A stretch of DNA of 64,000 bases, from the NCBI GenBank assembly GCA_965247295.1, contig CBDFGQ010000008.1, positions 1 to 64,000 on the forward strand, given 5' to 3'. Below the pieces are notes generated by a model. The model made no database searches. It was not told the origin of the DNA and saw only the letters and a list, made by a program, of their open reading frames with translations. The DNA is from CBDFGQ01 sp965247295 (lineage in GTDB: Bacteria > Chloroflexota > Dehalococcoidia > Lucifugimonadales > JAGWBF01). The position numbers and the translations under genes were made by a program. This document shows positions 52,284-59,912 of this stretch, one piece after another; within the stretch, counting starts at the first letter, position 1; the number at the start of each line of letters is the position of its first letter.

Positions 52284-52356
52284 TGTCCTGAGCCTGCTGA
52301 AAGGCTCCCCATGAGCGAGGCTGATGCCGTTTGGTCTGGGCCCGTCGAAGGGCTCG
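52284..52356 (+). repeat. two copies of dispersed repeat family B
   Basis: CCTGAGCCTGCTGAAAGG (in 52284-52307) and GGGCCCGTCGAAGGGCTCG (in 52335-52356) in the 245-nt gap between the convergent ThDP-enzyme and ABC-fusion genes. They may serve as transcript ends, since the stems are GC-rich, but no uridine run follows. Confidence 0.5.
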
Positions 52357-52473
52357 ATTGCGAACATTTAGAGAGCAGCCAGTCGAAGGACGAGAACTGG
52401 GAAATCTGTGACGCTTCGGGGGCTGGGTGTGGATGGGAGTTGAGGCAACTGCCTGCCGGCCGTTCCGGCGGCG

Positions 52474-53847
52474 CTAACGGAACTCAATCGCAGGGTGGAT
52501 TCGCTCGTTGATGTCACCGAGCCGCTGCGCCAGCAGCCGGTTGAAGTAGAGATAGAGAGCGGGGTTCTCGCGCAGGAGCTCCTGGAAGGCTTCCTTTGGG
52601 AGCCGCCATACATCGACCTCGCTGGTGGCGATTACGGTGGCCGAGCGGGGCTCATCTGCTAGGAGGGCCATCTCTCCGAATCCATCCTTGGGTCCCCGCT
52701 GGGCCAACGAAATATCCGGCCCGCCTTCCCTCTTCTTGAATACCTCGACACTCCCGGATCGGACAACGTAAAAGGAGTCCCCCTCATCCCCCTCTTTGAC
52801 TATCACTGACCCTGGCGTAAAGTGGTGCGGCTCCAGGGCGCATACAACCTTGAGGAGGCTCTTGGCCCCTAGTCCGGAAAAGAAGGGTACCTCCTTGGCC
52901 TCATCGATCAGTTCCTGTCCAGCGACAGCTCCGTCGTCCGATGCGCTTTCTACGCCCAGCCAGCGGCCTTCCGCACTGCTGAGGCGGCTTTCAATGGACT
53001 GCTGCTCCTCCTTGGTGAGATGAAGGGTAAAATCGCACCTGCGGCAGGTCTCCGCTTCCTCTGAGTTTCCATAATTGCATCGCGGGCAGACGACCTCTTC
53101 TTCCCTGGTTTCGCTTTCTGAGGGAGTACCGGGAATTCTAGATGGGGGGATGATTCGTCTATTGGAGACCAGCTTATCGGCCACCAACTTGCCCTCGGCC
53201 AGGCTCACCACTCTCCGGCAGTACGCGCCGATGGCCGTGTCGGGAGTCGTGATGATTAGGGTCCTGCCCTCGTCGTTGAGCTTTTGGAAGAGTCCCATCA
53301 CCTCTTCCCGCGAGGAGCTATCCAACCCCCTTATGGGCTCGTCGGAGAGGATAACTGCCGGGTCGTTGACCAGCGCTCGGGCCATGGCTATGCACTGGCG
53401 CTGCCTGGGCGATAGCCGGCTAGGGGTGTGTGCAAAACGGTTCTCGAGGCCTACCGTTCGGAGGGCTGCCTCCGCCTTCCGACGGCTTTCCCGAGCCGAT
53501 AGCTGTTGGTGTCGAAGAGCCAGCTCCACGTTGACCACCGTCGTTTCGTCGGGGAGGAGGTTGAAGGCCTGGAACATGAAGCCGATCTTGTCGACCCGGA
53601 TTCGCGCCAGCTCCTCGTCATCAAGCCGGGTCGTTTCCTGACCCTCGATGCGTAGCTCGCCCGAATCTGGCCTCTGAAGGCAGCCGAGGAGGTGTAGCAG
53701 CATGGATTTTCCCGAACCCGGCCTGCCCAGAATGGCCACAATCTCGCCGGGGTACACCTCCAGGGAGACATCGCTTACCGCGCGGAGTCGTTCGCTGCCC
53801 AGGTGGTATTCCTTGCTCAATCCCCGGGCCTGCAGACTCGCAGCCAT
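52474..53847 (-). CDS. ABC ATPase-zinc ribbon-cyclic nucleotide-binding domain fusion with degenerate ATPase motifs
   Basis: The 457-residue protein has an N-terminal ABC domain of the LolD/MacB type: Walker A GRPGSGKS near 41-48, Q-loop FMFQAFNLLP, and Walker B VILSDEPIRGLD. Two key elements are unusual. The signature reads LSPRQRQ instead of LSGGQRQ, and the H-loop reads TTPD where a His is expected (THD). After it comes a zinc-ribbon-like CPRCNYGNSEEAETCRRC near 256-273. A cyclic nucleotide-binding domain follows (about 330-445) with the phosphate-binding cassette GEMALLADEPRSAT. No permease gene of its own is adjacent. It may be a nucleotide-sensing regulator rather than a transporter motor. 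Confidence 0.85.
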   Translation of the reverse strand: MAASLQARGLSKEYHLGSERLRAVSDVSLEVYPGEIVAILGRPGSGKSMLLHLLGCLQRPDSGELRIEGQETTRLDDEELARIRVDKIGFMFQAFNLLPDETTVVNVELALRHQQLSARESRRKAEAALRTVGLENRFAHTPSRLSPRQRQCIAMARALVNDPAVILSDEPIRGLDSSSREEVMGLFQKLNDEGRTLIITTPDTAIGAYCRRVVSLAEGKLVADKLVSNRRIIPPSRIPGTPSESETREEEVVCPRCNYGNSEEAETCRRCDFTLHLTKEEQQSIESRLSSAEGRWLGVESASDDGAVAGQELIDEAKEVPFFSGLGAKSLLKVVCALEPHHFTPGSVIVKEGDEGDSFYVVRSGSVEVFKKREGGPDISLAQRGPKDGFGEMALLADEPRSATVIATSEVDVWRLPKEAFQELLRENPALYLYFNRLLAQRLGDINERIHPAIEFR

Positions 53848-54076
53848 CCCGACGCCTCCTTAGGGGAGTGGTACGCGCACCGAGAAGCCCCCGGCGCAGC
53901 ACCCTCGCCTCTGAGAGCAATTATAGTGGGGGGCTGAGAGGGTGGTCAAGGGAAGCCCTCATGGAGGGACCGCCGCTCCAAGTGGTGGGAGAGGGGGCTC
54001 TATCGGAGCCGGGGCCATTAAGGGAGGTTACTGAGCGCCTGCGAACCGGGGGGTAGCTAATATCCGGCGAACACCA

Positions 54077-54940
54077 TTATGGTGGTGCAAGACCCCCGAC
54101 GGACCTCCTCCTGGCCGACGCTAATCGGTTTCGCAGGGGGCTCAAGGCCAGCGCCAGCAGGAACAGCATGGCAGAAAAGAGGACAACGCTGGCCCCCGAG
54201 GACACGTCTGCATACCAGCTGACGTAGATACCGGCGAAGCCGCAGAAAGCACCCAACCCGGTGGACAGAAGTATCATTGTTTTGAAGGAGTCGGTAAGCA
54301 GGCGGGCTACGATGGGTGGAATGACGATGGCGGCGGCGATGAGAGTGACCCCCACTACCTGCATGGACACGACTATGGTAGCGGCCAGCACCAATGAGAA
54401 CATGGCATCCACCCATACAGTAGGTACGCCATAGAAACGTGCCACCTCCTCGTCAAAGGTAGCGAACAGGAAAAGCTTGTATCCGAGAAACAGGATGACC
54501 CCGGTGCCTATGGTCACCGCTACAATAGCAAGCAGGTCACCCTGGGAGACTCCCAGCATGTTACCAAACAGGGCAGCCTCAAAGTCCCGGGTGAAGGTCT
54601 TGTATCGGCTGATGATAGCAACCCCAAGGGCGAAGGCGGCGGTGGTGATGATACCGATGGCAGCGTCTGCCCCAATCTGCCTCTTCCGGATTGTCAGGGT
54701 AATTAGCATGGCGGCCAGGAACCCCCAGATAGTGGCCCCGATGAAAAAATTGATGGATAGTACGTAGCTGACCACGGCCCCGCCGAAGATGGCATGAGAT
54801 AGGCCGTGGCCGATGTAGGCCATCCGCCTGAGCACTATGTACACGCCTATGAGGCCGCACAGTCCCCCCACAAGAGTTGCGGCGACTATGCCCCTCACGA
54901 AGAACTGGTACTCGAAGGGCTCAAACACGCTCGCCCTCAC
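54077..54940 (-). CDS. znuB: metal ABC transporter permease, ZnuB/MntB (ABC-3) family
   Basis: The 287-residue integral membrane protein has eight or nine helices and the family-typical GLCGLIGVYIVLRRMAYIGHGLSHAIFGG at the front (quoted in part) and PIVARLLTDSFKTMILLST near 210-228, where the cytoplasmic ABC contact lies. It imports zinc or manganese together with ZnuC and ZnuA. Start ATG 54940 overlaps the ZnuC gene by 20 nt. The metal cannot be told from this subunit. Confidence 0.9.
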   Translation of the reverse strand: MRASVFEPFEYQFFVRGIVAATLVGGLCGLIGVYIVLRRMAYIGHGLSHAIFGGAVVSYVLSINFFIGATIWGFLAAMLITLTIRKRQIGADAAIGIITTAAFALGVAIISRYKTFTRDFEAALFGNMLGVSQGDLLAIVAVTIGTGVILFLGYKLFLFATFDEEVARFYGVPTVWVDAMFSLVLAATIVVSMQVVGVTLIAAAIVIPPIVARLLTDSFKTMILLSTGLGAFCGFAGIYVSWYADVSSGASVVLFSAMLFLLALALSPLRNRLASARRRSVGGLAPP

Positions 54941-55781
54941 TTTCGGACCCTGGAGTCTGAGCGGTGCCCGGACCGTTGCCGCCGAACACGTGGGGGACCT
55001 CCGCCACGAGGGTCATACCCTGGTGGTGGATCACCGGCATCTCGGCATCGTAGGTCAGCTTGAAGGTCTCGGGGGTGAACACCTGAGCTGGCGGGCCCTC
55101 GGCCAGGATGCGACCGTTGAGGCAAATGACCCAGGGCAGGTGTGCCGCTACGGCGTTTATCTCGTGGGTGGTCATGACTATGGTGACACCCTGGTGATTC
55201 AGCTCGTGCAGCACGTGCATCACGTCGTCCCGGGTCTTGATGTCCACGCCGGCTGTGGGCTCATCCAGCAACATGAGCTGCGGGCTGCTCACCAGGGCCC
55301 TGGCCAGGAAGACGCGCTGTTGCTGCCCACCCGAAAGTTCCCGTATGTGGCGCTTCGTGAGGTGAGAGATGCCCAATCGCTGAAGCATCTCGTAGGCCAG
55401 GCGTCTGTCGCGGCCTCTGTGCCAGGGGAGGAAGGGATTGTCCATGGTGCGTCCCATCAACACTACCTCCTCCACCGTAACAGGAAAGTTCCAGTCGATG
55501 GTCTCTAGCTGGGGTACGTATCCCAGCCGGGGCCTCTTTCGGGTGGTGGGGGTCCCGTGCACCAGTATCTGGCCCTGGTACAGCTCAACAGCGCCAAGGA
55601 TGGCCCGCAGAAGGGTGGTCTTGCCAGAGCCGCTGGGCCCCAGCAGGCCCACGAAATCGCCGGGCATTATTCTCAGGGATAAGTCGGACAGCACTGCCTG
55701 GCCGTCGTAGCCGCAGGTAACGTTCCTTGCCTCGACTAATGGCTCGCCAGGTCCGACTTCGTGGGGAAAGGGATGCAGCAT
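54921..55781 (-). CDS. znuC: metal ABC transporter ATP-binding protein, ZnuC/MntA type
   Basis: The 286-residue ATPase has Walker A GPSGSGKTT near 50, Q-loop PQLETIDWNFP, signature LSGGQQQRVFLARAL near 145-160, Walker B MLLDEPTAGVD and H-loop TTHEINAV. A short N-terminal extension of about 15 residues precedes the ABC fold. It powers uptake through ZnuB. Its start is 95 nt after the ZnuA stop, with the family-C palindrome in between. Confidence 0.92.
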   Translation of the reverse strand: MLHPFPHEVGPGEPLVEARNVTCGYDGQAVLSDLSLRIMPGDFVGLLGPSGSGKTTLLRAILGAVELYQGQILVHGTPTTRKRPRLGYVPQLETIDWNFPVTVEEVVLMGRTMDNPFLPWHRGRDRRLAYEMLQRLGISHLTKRHIRELSGGQQQRVFLARALVSSPQLMLLDEPTAGVDIKTRDDVMHVLHELNHQGVTIVMTTHEINAVAAHLPWVICLNGRILAEGPPAQVFTPETFKLTYDAEMPVIHHQGMTLVAEVPHVFGGNGPGTAQTPGSESEGERV

Positions 55782-55797
55782 AACCCTGCCTCGCTAT

Positions 55798-55867
55798 TGT
55801 CATTCTGAGGAGCGGAGCTACGAAGAATCTAGCGAGAAGTAGATGCTTCGCTATGCTCAGCATGACA
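55798..55867. repeat. family-C palindromic intergenic element between znuA and znuC
   Basis: A 70-bp element with near-perfect inverted ends, TGTCATTCTGAG (55798-55809) and CTCAGCATGACA (55856-55867), one mismatch in 12. It contains GAAGAATCT in its middle. Elements beginning TCATTCTGAG with GAAGAATCT are well known as dispersed repeats in several bacterial phyla. As RNA it would fold into a long hairpin between the znuA and znuC cistrons. Confidence 0.6.
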
Positions 55868-55876
55868 GGACCATTG

Positions 55877-56950
55877 TTAGGGATATTTGGCTCCGCTCTC
55901 ACCTTCAAACACAGAACTTGGGTCGAATCCTGCCAGGGCATCCACATTGCCACCCAATCTGGGGACCATGATCTCAATATCCGCCAGCATCAGCCCCAGG
56001 TAACTGTGGCGTGGGTCTCCAGGGGCTCCAGGCAGGTCGTCGTCCCGCAGTTCGTCAATGAACCTTGCGCCACCCTCCTTGGCAATCTGCTCCATCACAT
56101 CGCTGGGGAAAACTTCGGAGCCGAAGATGGCGGGCACACCAGTTTCCCTGACCTGGTCAATCAGGCCGGCGACCTCTCGGGCCGACGGCTTCGTGAAGTC
56201 TGAGGGTTGAACCGCCCCGATGATTTTCATCCCATATCTGGGGCCGAAGTAGGGGAACGAGTCGTGATATGTCAAGAGTTGGCGATTCTCTGGAGGAATG
56301 GTCTGGATGGCAGCTTCGATTCTTCTGTCGAGGTCCTCTATTCGGGCCTTCAGCTTCTGGTAGTTCTCCCTGTAGTAGCCGGCATTGGAAGGGTCGAGGG
56401 TCACCAGCTCATCACGGACCAGCTCCGCGTATTTCAGCGCAAGGACCGGGGTCGTCCATAGATGAGGATTTGGGTGACCATCAGACTCCGGAAAAGAGAA
56501 ATCGAATACCCACTGGTCGCGGGCAATGGTCCGGTCGGCCAGCTTCAGAATTACCGCTCCTGCTTTCTTGCTTGCCTTGGCCATCTCGAGGGATGGCTCC
56601 TCCAGGAACAGGCCGTTTGCGACTATCAGGTCCGCCTCCGACAGCAGTCTGGCAACCGACGGGGCCGGTTCAAATGTGTGGGAGTTGACCCCCTCGGGCA
56701 CGATGCCTTCCAGGCGGATCCGTGTGCCACCGATGTTCTCCACAATGCTGGTGATGGGCGAGACGGTACTTACCACTCTCAGCGGAGCCGCCCCGGCGGA
56801 CCTTTCTGGGCTAATCGGGACTCCCGTGAGGTTTGGAGAATCAGCCGGCACAGATGTGGACTGCTGGCCGCAGCTCAGGGTGCCAATGGTAACGACAGCC
56901 AAACCCACCAGGACCTTGCGAATACCGGGTGCCACTTGTCCTCCATTCAT
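55877..56950 (-). CDS. znuA: zinc/manganese-binding lipoprotein, ZnuA/TroA family
   Basis: The 357-residue metal-binding lipoprotein has a lipoprotein signal ending IGTLSC near residue 27. Metal ligands of the TroA family are visible: His in GVNSHTFEPAPS near 93, His in HPNPHLWTTP near 164, His in LTYHDSFPYFG near 228, and an acidic residue in GSEVFPSD near 290. The His-rich loop common in zinc-specific ZnuA is reduced to DGHPNPH. A longer helical backbone segment links the two lobes near 180-200 (LKYAELVRDELVT). It delivers the metal to ZnuB. A consensus promoter lies about 155 nt upstream. Confidence 0.9.
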   Translation of the reverse strand: MNGGQVAPGIRKVLVGLAVVTIGTLSCGQQSTSVPADSPNLTGVPISPERSAGAAPLRVVSTVSPITSIVENIGGTRIRLEGIVPEGVNSHTFEPAPSVARLLSEADLIVANGLFLEEPSLEMAKASKKAGAVILKLADRTIARDQWVFDFSFPESDGHPNPHLWTTPVLALKYAELVRDELVTLDPSNAGYYRENYQKLKARIEDLDRRIEAAIQTIPPENRQLLTYHDSFPYFGPRYGMKIIGAVQPSDFTKPSAREVAGLIDQVRETGVPAIFGSEVFPSDVMEQIAKEGGARFIDELRDDDLPGAPGDPRHSYLGLMLADIEIMVPRLGGNVDALAGFDPSSVFEGESGAKYP

Positions 56951-57078
56951 GGGTTATCCTAGCCCGCCGTCCTGCCCGCTGGGTTCCCAGCAATCGAGAG
57001 GGGGACCAGGTGATACGGTCGCAGCAGGTAGGGGTCCACATCCCGGTTGCATTTAAAGACAGTTACCATGCGATGCTG

Positions 57079-57094
57079 TTGCAACTATTTGCGA
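57079..57094. promoter_or_regulatory. palindrome at the znuA start site, candidate metal-repressor operator
   Basis: TTGCAA-CTAT-TTGCGA at 57079-57094 is a palindrome with one mismatch in six per half. It begins just downstream of the -10 box and covers the expected transcription start. Fur-family repressors (Zur, Nur, Mur) bind inverted repeats of this size over promoters, so metal-dependent repression is an attractive inference. Confidence 0.5.
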
Positions 57095-57100
57095 GTAATT

Positions 57101-57128
57101 ATTATAGCAGTTTACTTTAGCTTGTCAA
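57101..57128 (-). promoter_or_regulatory. consensus sigma-70 promoter for znuABC
   Basis: On the minus strand TTGACA (57128-57123), a 16-nt spacer and TATAAT (57106-57101). Both hexamers match consensus. The start site would be near 57094, leaving about 145 nt to the znuA ATG. It sits in the 261-nt gap after the zinc-ribbon gene. Confidence 0.75.
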
Positions 57129-57211
57129 GGCAACTGGTGTTTGTGGCAAAAAACAATCCCTACGCGGCAGCGGAGCGCGTAGGGATCCGCCCCAAGTTCG
57201 ACACGCTGGCC

Positions 57212-57706
57212 TTACTCCATAGCCAACGCAGCCTGCCTTAGGTCCACCAGCCTCTCCCGCACCGTCCTGACCTGCCGCTGCCCACGATCGGTGAGCTGGG
57301 AAATTTCAGGTACCGACAGCCCATTGTCGAGGTACTCGATAACCACCCTGTTACGCTGCCACCACCTTGAGTCACCCACGATCTTGGCGTCGATCACCGA
57401 GTTGATGCTCCGCAGGGTCCTCGGCCGGTAGGCGCGGCTGCGCACCCTTCGAGGACCCTGGAACTCGTGGTCACCGTTCGTGTTGCCGGCCTCAGTGGGA
57501 TCGGGCGCCCGCGGCCCGACAAGTGTGGCGTGAGGCAGCTCGCCGTTGCGTTCAGTCGGGTAAAGCCGCTCGGCTTCTAGCGTGAGGCCAGGCATCCAGA
57601 CGTAGTAATACTGTGAGCACTGGACACATCGCCAGTCCGGTTCCTCCAGGATCAGGTCCCCGCCACACTTTGTACAGCTTTTAAGTCGGCACAACATGAT
57701 GCCCAT
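57212..57706 (-). CDS. zinc-ribbon and C-terminal helix-turn-helix protein
   Basis: The protein is 164 residues, or about 161 if the ATG at 57697 is used, which has GGGGGATGG upstream. The N-terminus has a four-cysteine zinc ribbon, CTKCGGDL...WRCVQCSQYY (near 11-33). The middle is Pro/Arg-rich. The C-terminal 50 residues form an HTH-like segment, WWQRNRVVIEYLDNGLSVPEISQLTDRGQRQVRTVR. It is probably a DNA-binding regulator. An inverted repeat lies upstream of its start. It ends beside the znuABC promoter, and a regulatory link to that operon is possible but not shown. Confidence 0.65.
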   Translation of the reverse strand: MGIMLCRLKSCTKCGGDLILEEPDWRCVQCSQYYYVWMPGLTLEAERLYPTERNGELPHATLVGPRAPDPTEAGNTNGDHEFQGPRRVRSRAYRPRTLRSINSVIDAKIVGDSRWWQRNRVVIEYLDNGLSVPEISQLTDRGQRQVRTVRERLVDLRQAALAME

Positions 57707-57782
57707 CCCCCGGTAGTCCGTCGCCGTAGACTAATTAAACACCAGGGGACGGCAGAATTCTGTGAACTCCGGCACATTTGAA

Positions 57783-57800
57783 GTGTGAGGTTGGTCACAC
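57783..57800. promoter_or_regulatory. inverted repeat upstream of the zinc-ribbon HTH gene
   Basis: GTGTGA (57783-57788) and TCACAC (57795-57800) are a perfect 6-bp inverted repeat with 6 nt between them, 77 nt upstream of the zinc-ribbon HTH start. It resembles a dimeric-repressor site, perhaps for autoregulation. Confidence 0.4.
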
Positions 57801-57828
57801 AAACAGCCGAGGCGTTTGGCTCCACGGC

Positions 57829-58515
57829 TTAAAAGCCCACCGGCAATCCCTCACCGGAGGTGAAGGCCTTCCAGGTGCCTTTCTGGTAGGCGACCACCCT
57901 GCCAATGCCCAGGACCCTCCAGTGGCCCGGTGTACCAAGGCAACAGGTCCTCGCGTCAATCCCTAAGACCTTGAGACCCGGCGGCGCCGTCCTCGATAGG
58001 TCTAGGGCCACCCCGTCTGGGTCGCTGCGTTCGTGATGGGGTAGCACGGCGGGTGCCTGGGCGATGCCCAGCCCCTGGACCCACTGTCCTGAGGAGGGCC
58101 GCTTCATCATGGAGCCCATGACCATGGCACCCGCGCTGGACCCTCCCACTATCGCGCCGTTGCTGAGGGCTGCCTGAAGGTACTCCAGGAGCCTAGAGCC
58201 CTGGAGGGTCGCCAGGAGGTGGTCCGGGTCGCCCCCGGTGAAGTAGACTACAGAGGCCTCCGATACGGCACGGACCACCTCTTCATCGTCGGCATGCCCC
58301 CGGTCCAACACCATTAGCTGTGACGCCTGGGCGCCAAGGCCCGAGAAGTGGCGAACGCCGTCGTTGGCCGCCTTCTGTGGACCCGTGACGGCGGCCGTGG
58401 GAAGGATCAGCACCCGCGGCGCTTCCGCTCCCGAGGCCCTGAGTATGGCGGTGTCCATCTCTTCGCAGCCGGGCCGAAACTCGTCTCCCCCCGCAAGGAT
58501 TAACTGTCCTGGCAT
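57829..58515 (-). CDS. S51-type peptidase (cyanophycinase/dipeptidase E-like)
   Basis: The 228-residue alpha/beta hydrolase is of the class I glutamine amidotransferase-like fold. The nucleophilic Ser is in VGGSSAGAMVMG near 125-136 (the nucleophile elbow), preceded by YFTGGDPDHLLATL near 95 and LILAGGDEF at the N-terminus. A His for the triad is present near 160 (LPHHERSDPD). The family includes cyanophycinase and Asp-dipeptidase PepE; substrate unknown. The ATG at 58515 follows GAGGTGAAGG. It stands alone, upstream of the zinc-ribbon gene. Confidence 0.85.
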   Translation of the reverse strand: MPGQLILAGGDEFRPGCEEMDTAILRASGAEAPRVLILPTAAVTGPQKAANDGVRHFSGLGAQASQLMVLDRGHADDEEVVRAVSEASVVYFTGGDPDHLLATLQGSRLLEYLQAALSNGAIVGGSSAGAMVMGSMMKRPSSGQWVQGLGIAQAPAVLPHHERSDPDGVALDLSRTAPPGLKVLGIDARTCCLGTPGHWRVLGIGRVVAYQKGTWKAFTSGEGLPVGF

Positions 58516-58580
58516 ACCTTCACCTCGACTGATGGGGCTGTGGGCTATTCTACCAGCGGTGCCGGTGTTCCTCTATGGCC

Positions 58581-58609
58581 TTGACACCCCTGAATCTGGA
58601 GCCTAGCAT
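58581..58609 (+). promoter_or_regulatory. candidate promoter for the GT4-GH63 pair
   Basis: TTGACA (58581-58586), a 17-nt spacer and TAGCAT (58604-58609), about 100 nt upstream of the GT4 start. The -35 is consensus, the -10 matches at four of six. Confidence 0.45.
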
Positions 58610-58710
58610 GGCAACTAGCTTGGCGGGCCCCCTTTCCAGAATGTTGGTAATCTGGTCCGTAGAGAAATAGGACCGGGCGGCTTTTCAGATGCCAAGCTGA
58701 GGGCGTACTG

Positions 58711-59862
58711 GTGAGTTCCCGAAAGATGCGCGTCCTGTTCCTTACTCCCTATTTCAGGCCTTACCTGGGCGGCATCGAGCGCGCCATCGAAGGGCTCGCC
58801 TTCGAGTACCTGGCCTCGCCGGAGGTGGAACGGGTGGGGGTGCTAACCGCCAAGTACGCTTTCCCGCGCATACCCCATCCCCAGTGGCCCGACAGAGAGG
58901 TGAGCCCCCAGGGCATCACAATCCTTCGGCTATCCAGCTTTCCCCTCAGGTCCCTTCCCATATATTCCGTGCCCCTGGTCTGGTTTCCGCCCACGCAAAT
59001 ATGGCGTTACCTGCGGGAGTTCGACCCGACGGTGCTCCACTTCGTGGGGGACGGCTGGTTCTGGGGGCACATCTGGTCGTGCCTATGGGCACGCCACAGG
59101 ACCCGTGTGGTGTTCACGCCGTCGTTCCACAGTCTACCGTTGGGAAGGCAGTGGCTTCGCCTTTTTAATATTCCCCTGTGCCACATGGTTGACCATGTGG
59201 TGGCGCTGACTCAGTTGGAGCGAGGCCGGGTGCAAAGGGCCTACCGTGTGCCCGAGGAGAAGTTGCACGTCATTGGGTGGGGCGTAAGGGCACCAAGCGA
59301 CTTGACGCGGCGGCCGCCTGGGGAGACGGTTCAGGTCCTGTGTGTAGGGAGGCTGGGAGACCACAAAGGGCAGATGTGGCTGCTGGAGGTCTATCGCCAG
59401 GCGCGCCAGCGTTTCCATCACCCGACGCGACTCGTTCTCGCCGGCAGGGACGAAGGGGCCGAGGGCCAGATCAGGCGGGCAGCGCGCGAGTGGGGCCTGG
59501 AAGATGAAGTGGTAATCACGGGCGAAGTTACCGATGAGGAACTGGACCGATGGTACGTTGAGAGCGACGTATTCGCCCTGTTCTCCAGGTACGAGGCTTT
59601 TGGGCTGGTGTTCTTCGAGGCCCTGGCCTGTGGCGTTCCGGTGCTTACACACGATGTGGGGGCCAACCGGGAGCTCTTGACCAGAGGCTCGGCGGTGGTG
59701 CCCGCCTTCGACAAAGAGGCGGCTGCCGAGTCCCTTATCAGGCTGGTCAATGATGCCGAGGGCCGCAGGAAGCTGGGCGCCGAAGGGATGGACTATGCCC
59801 GGTCCCGCTACACGTGGCCCGCGGTAGCAAAACGCTACCTTGAGCTGTATCAAGCTGAGTGA
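58711..59862 (+). CDS. family 4 glycosyltransferase
   Basis: The 383-residue GT-B retaining glycosyltransferase opens VLFLTPYFRPYLGGIERAIEGLA, with the diagnostic GGIE loop. The C-terminal Rossmann half has VQVLCVGRLGDHKGQMWLLE near 207 and the GT4 donor-binding E.x7E motif EAFGLVFFEALACGVPVL near 299-316. It transfers a sugar from a nucleotide sugar, substrate unknown. GTG 58711 is used; ATG 58726 is an alternative. Its stop overlaps the first possible start of the GH63-like gene (GTGA), so the two are coupled. Confidence 0.9.
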   Translation: MSSRKMRVLFLTPYFRPYLGGIERAIEGLAFEYLASPEVERVGVLTAKYAFPRIPHPQWPDREVSPQGITILRLSSFPLRSLPIYSVPLVWFPPTQIWRYLREFDPTVLHFVGDGWFWGHIWSCLWARHRTRVVFTPSFHSLPLGRQWLRLFNIPLCHMVDHVVALTQLERGRVQRAYRVPEEKLHVIGWGVRAPSDLTRRPPGETVQVLCVGRLGDHKGQMWLLEVYRQARQRFHHPTRLVLAGRDEGAEGQIRRAAREWGLEDEVVITGEVTDEELDRWYVESDVFALFSRYEAFGLVFFEALACGVPVLTHDVGANRELLTRGSAVVPAFDKEAAAESLIRLVNDAEGRRKLGAEGMDYARSRYTWPAVAKRYLELYQAE

Positions 59863-59912
59863 CCAACCCTCCCGTGTGGCGAGGGTTCGGAACTATCACT
59901 GTTGGGGGTGTC

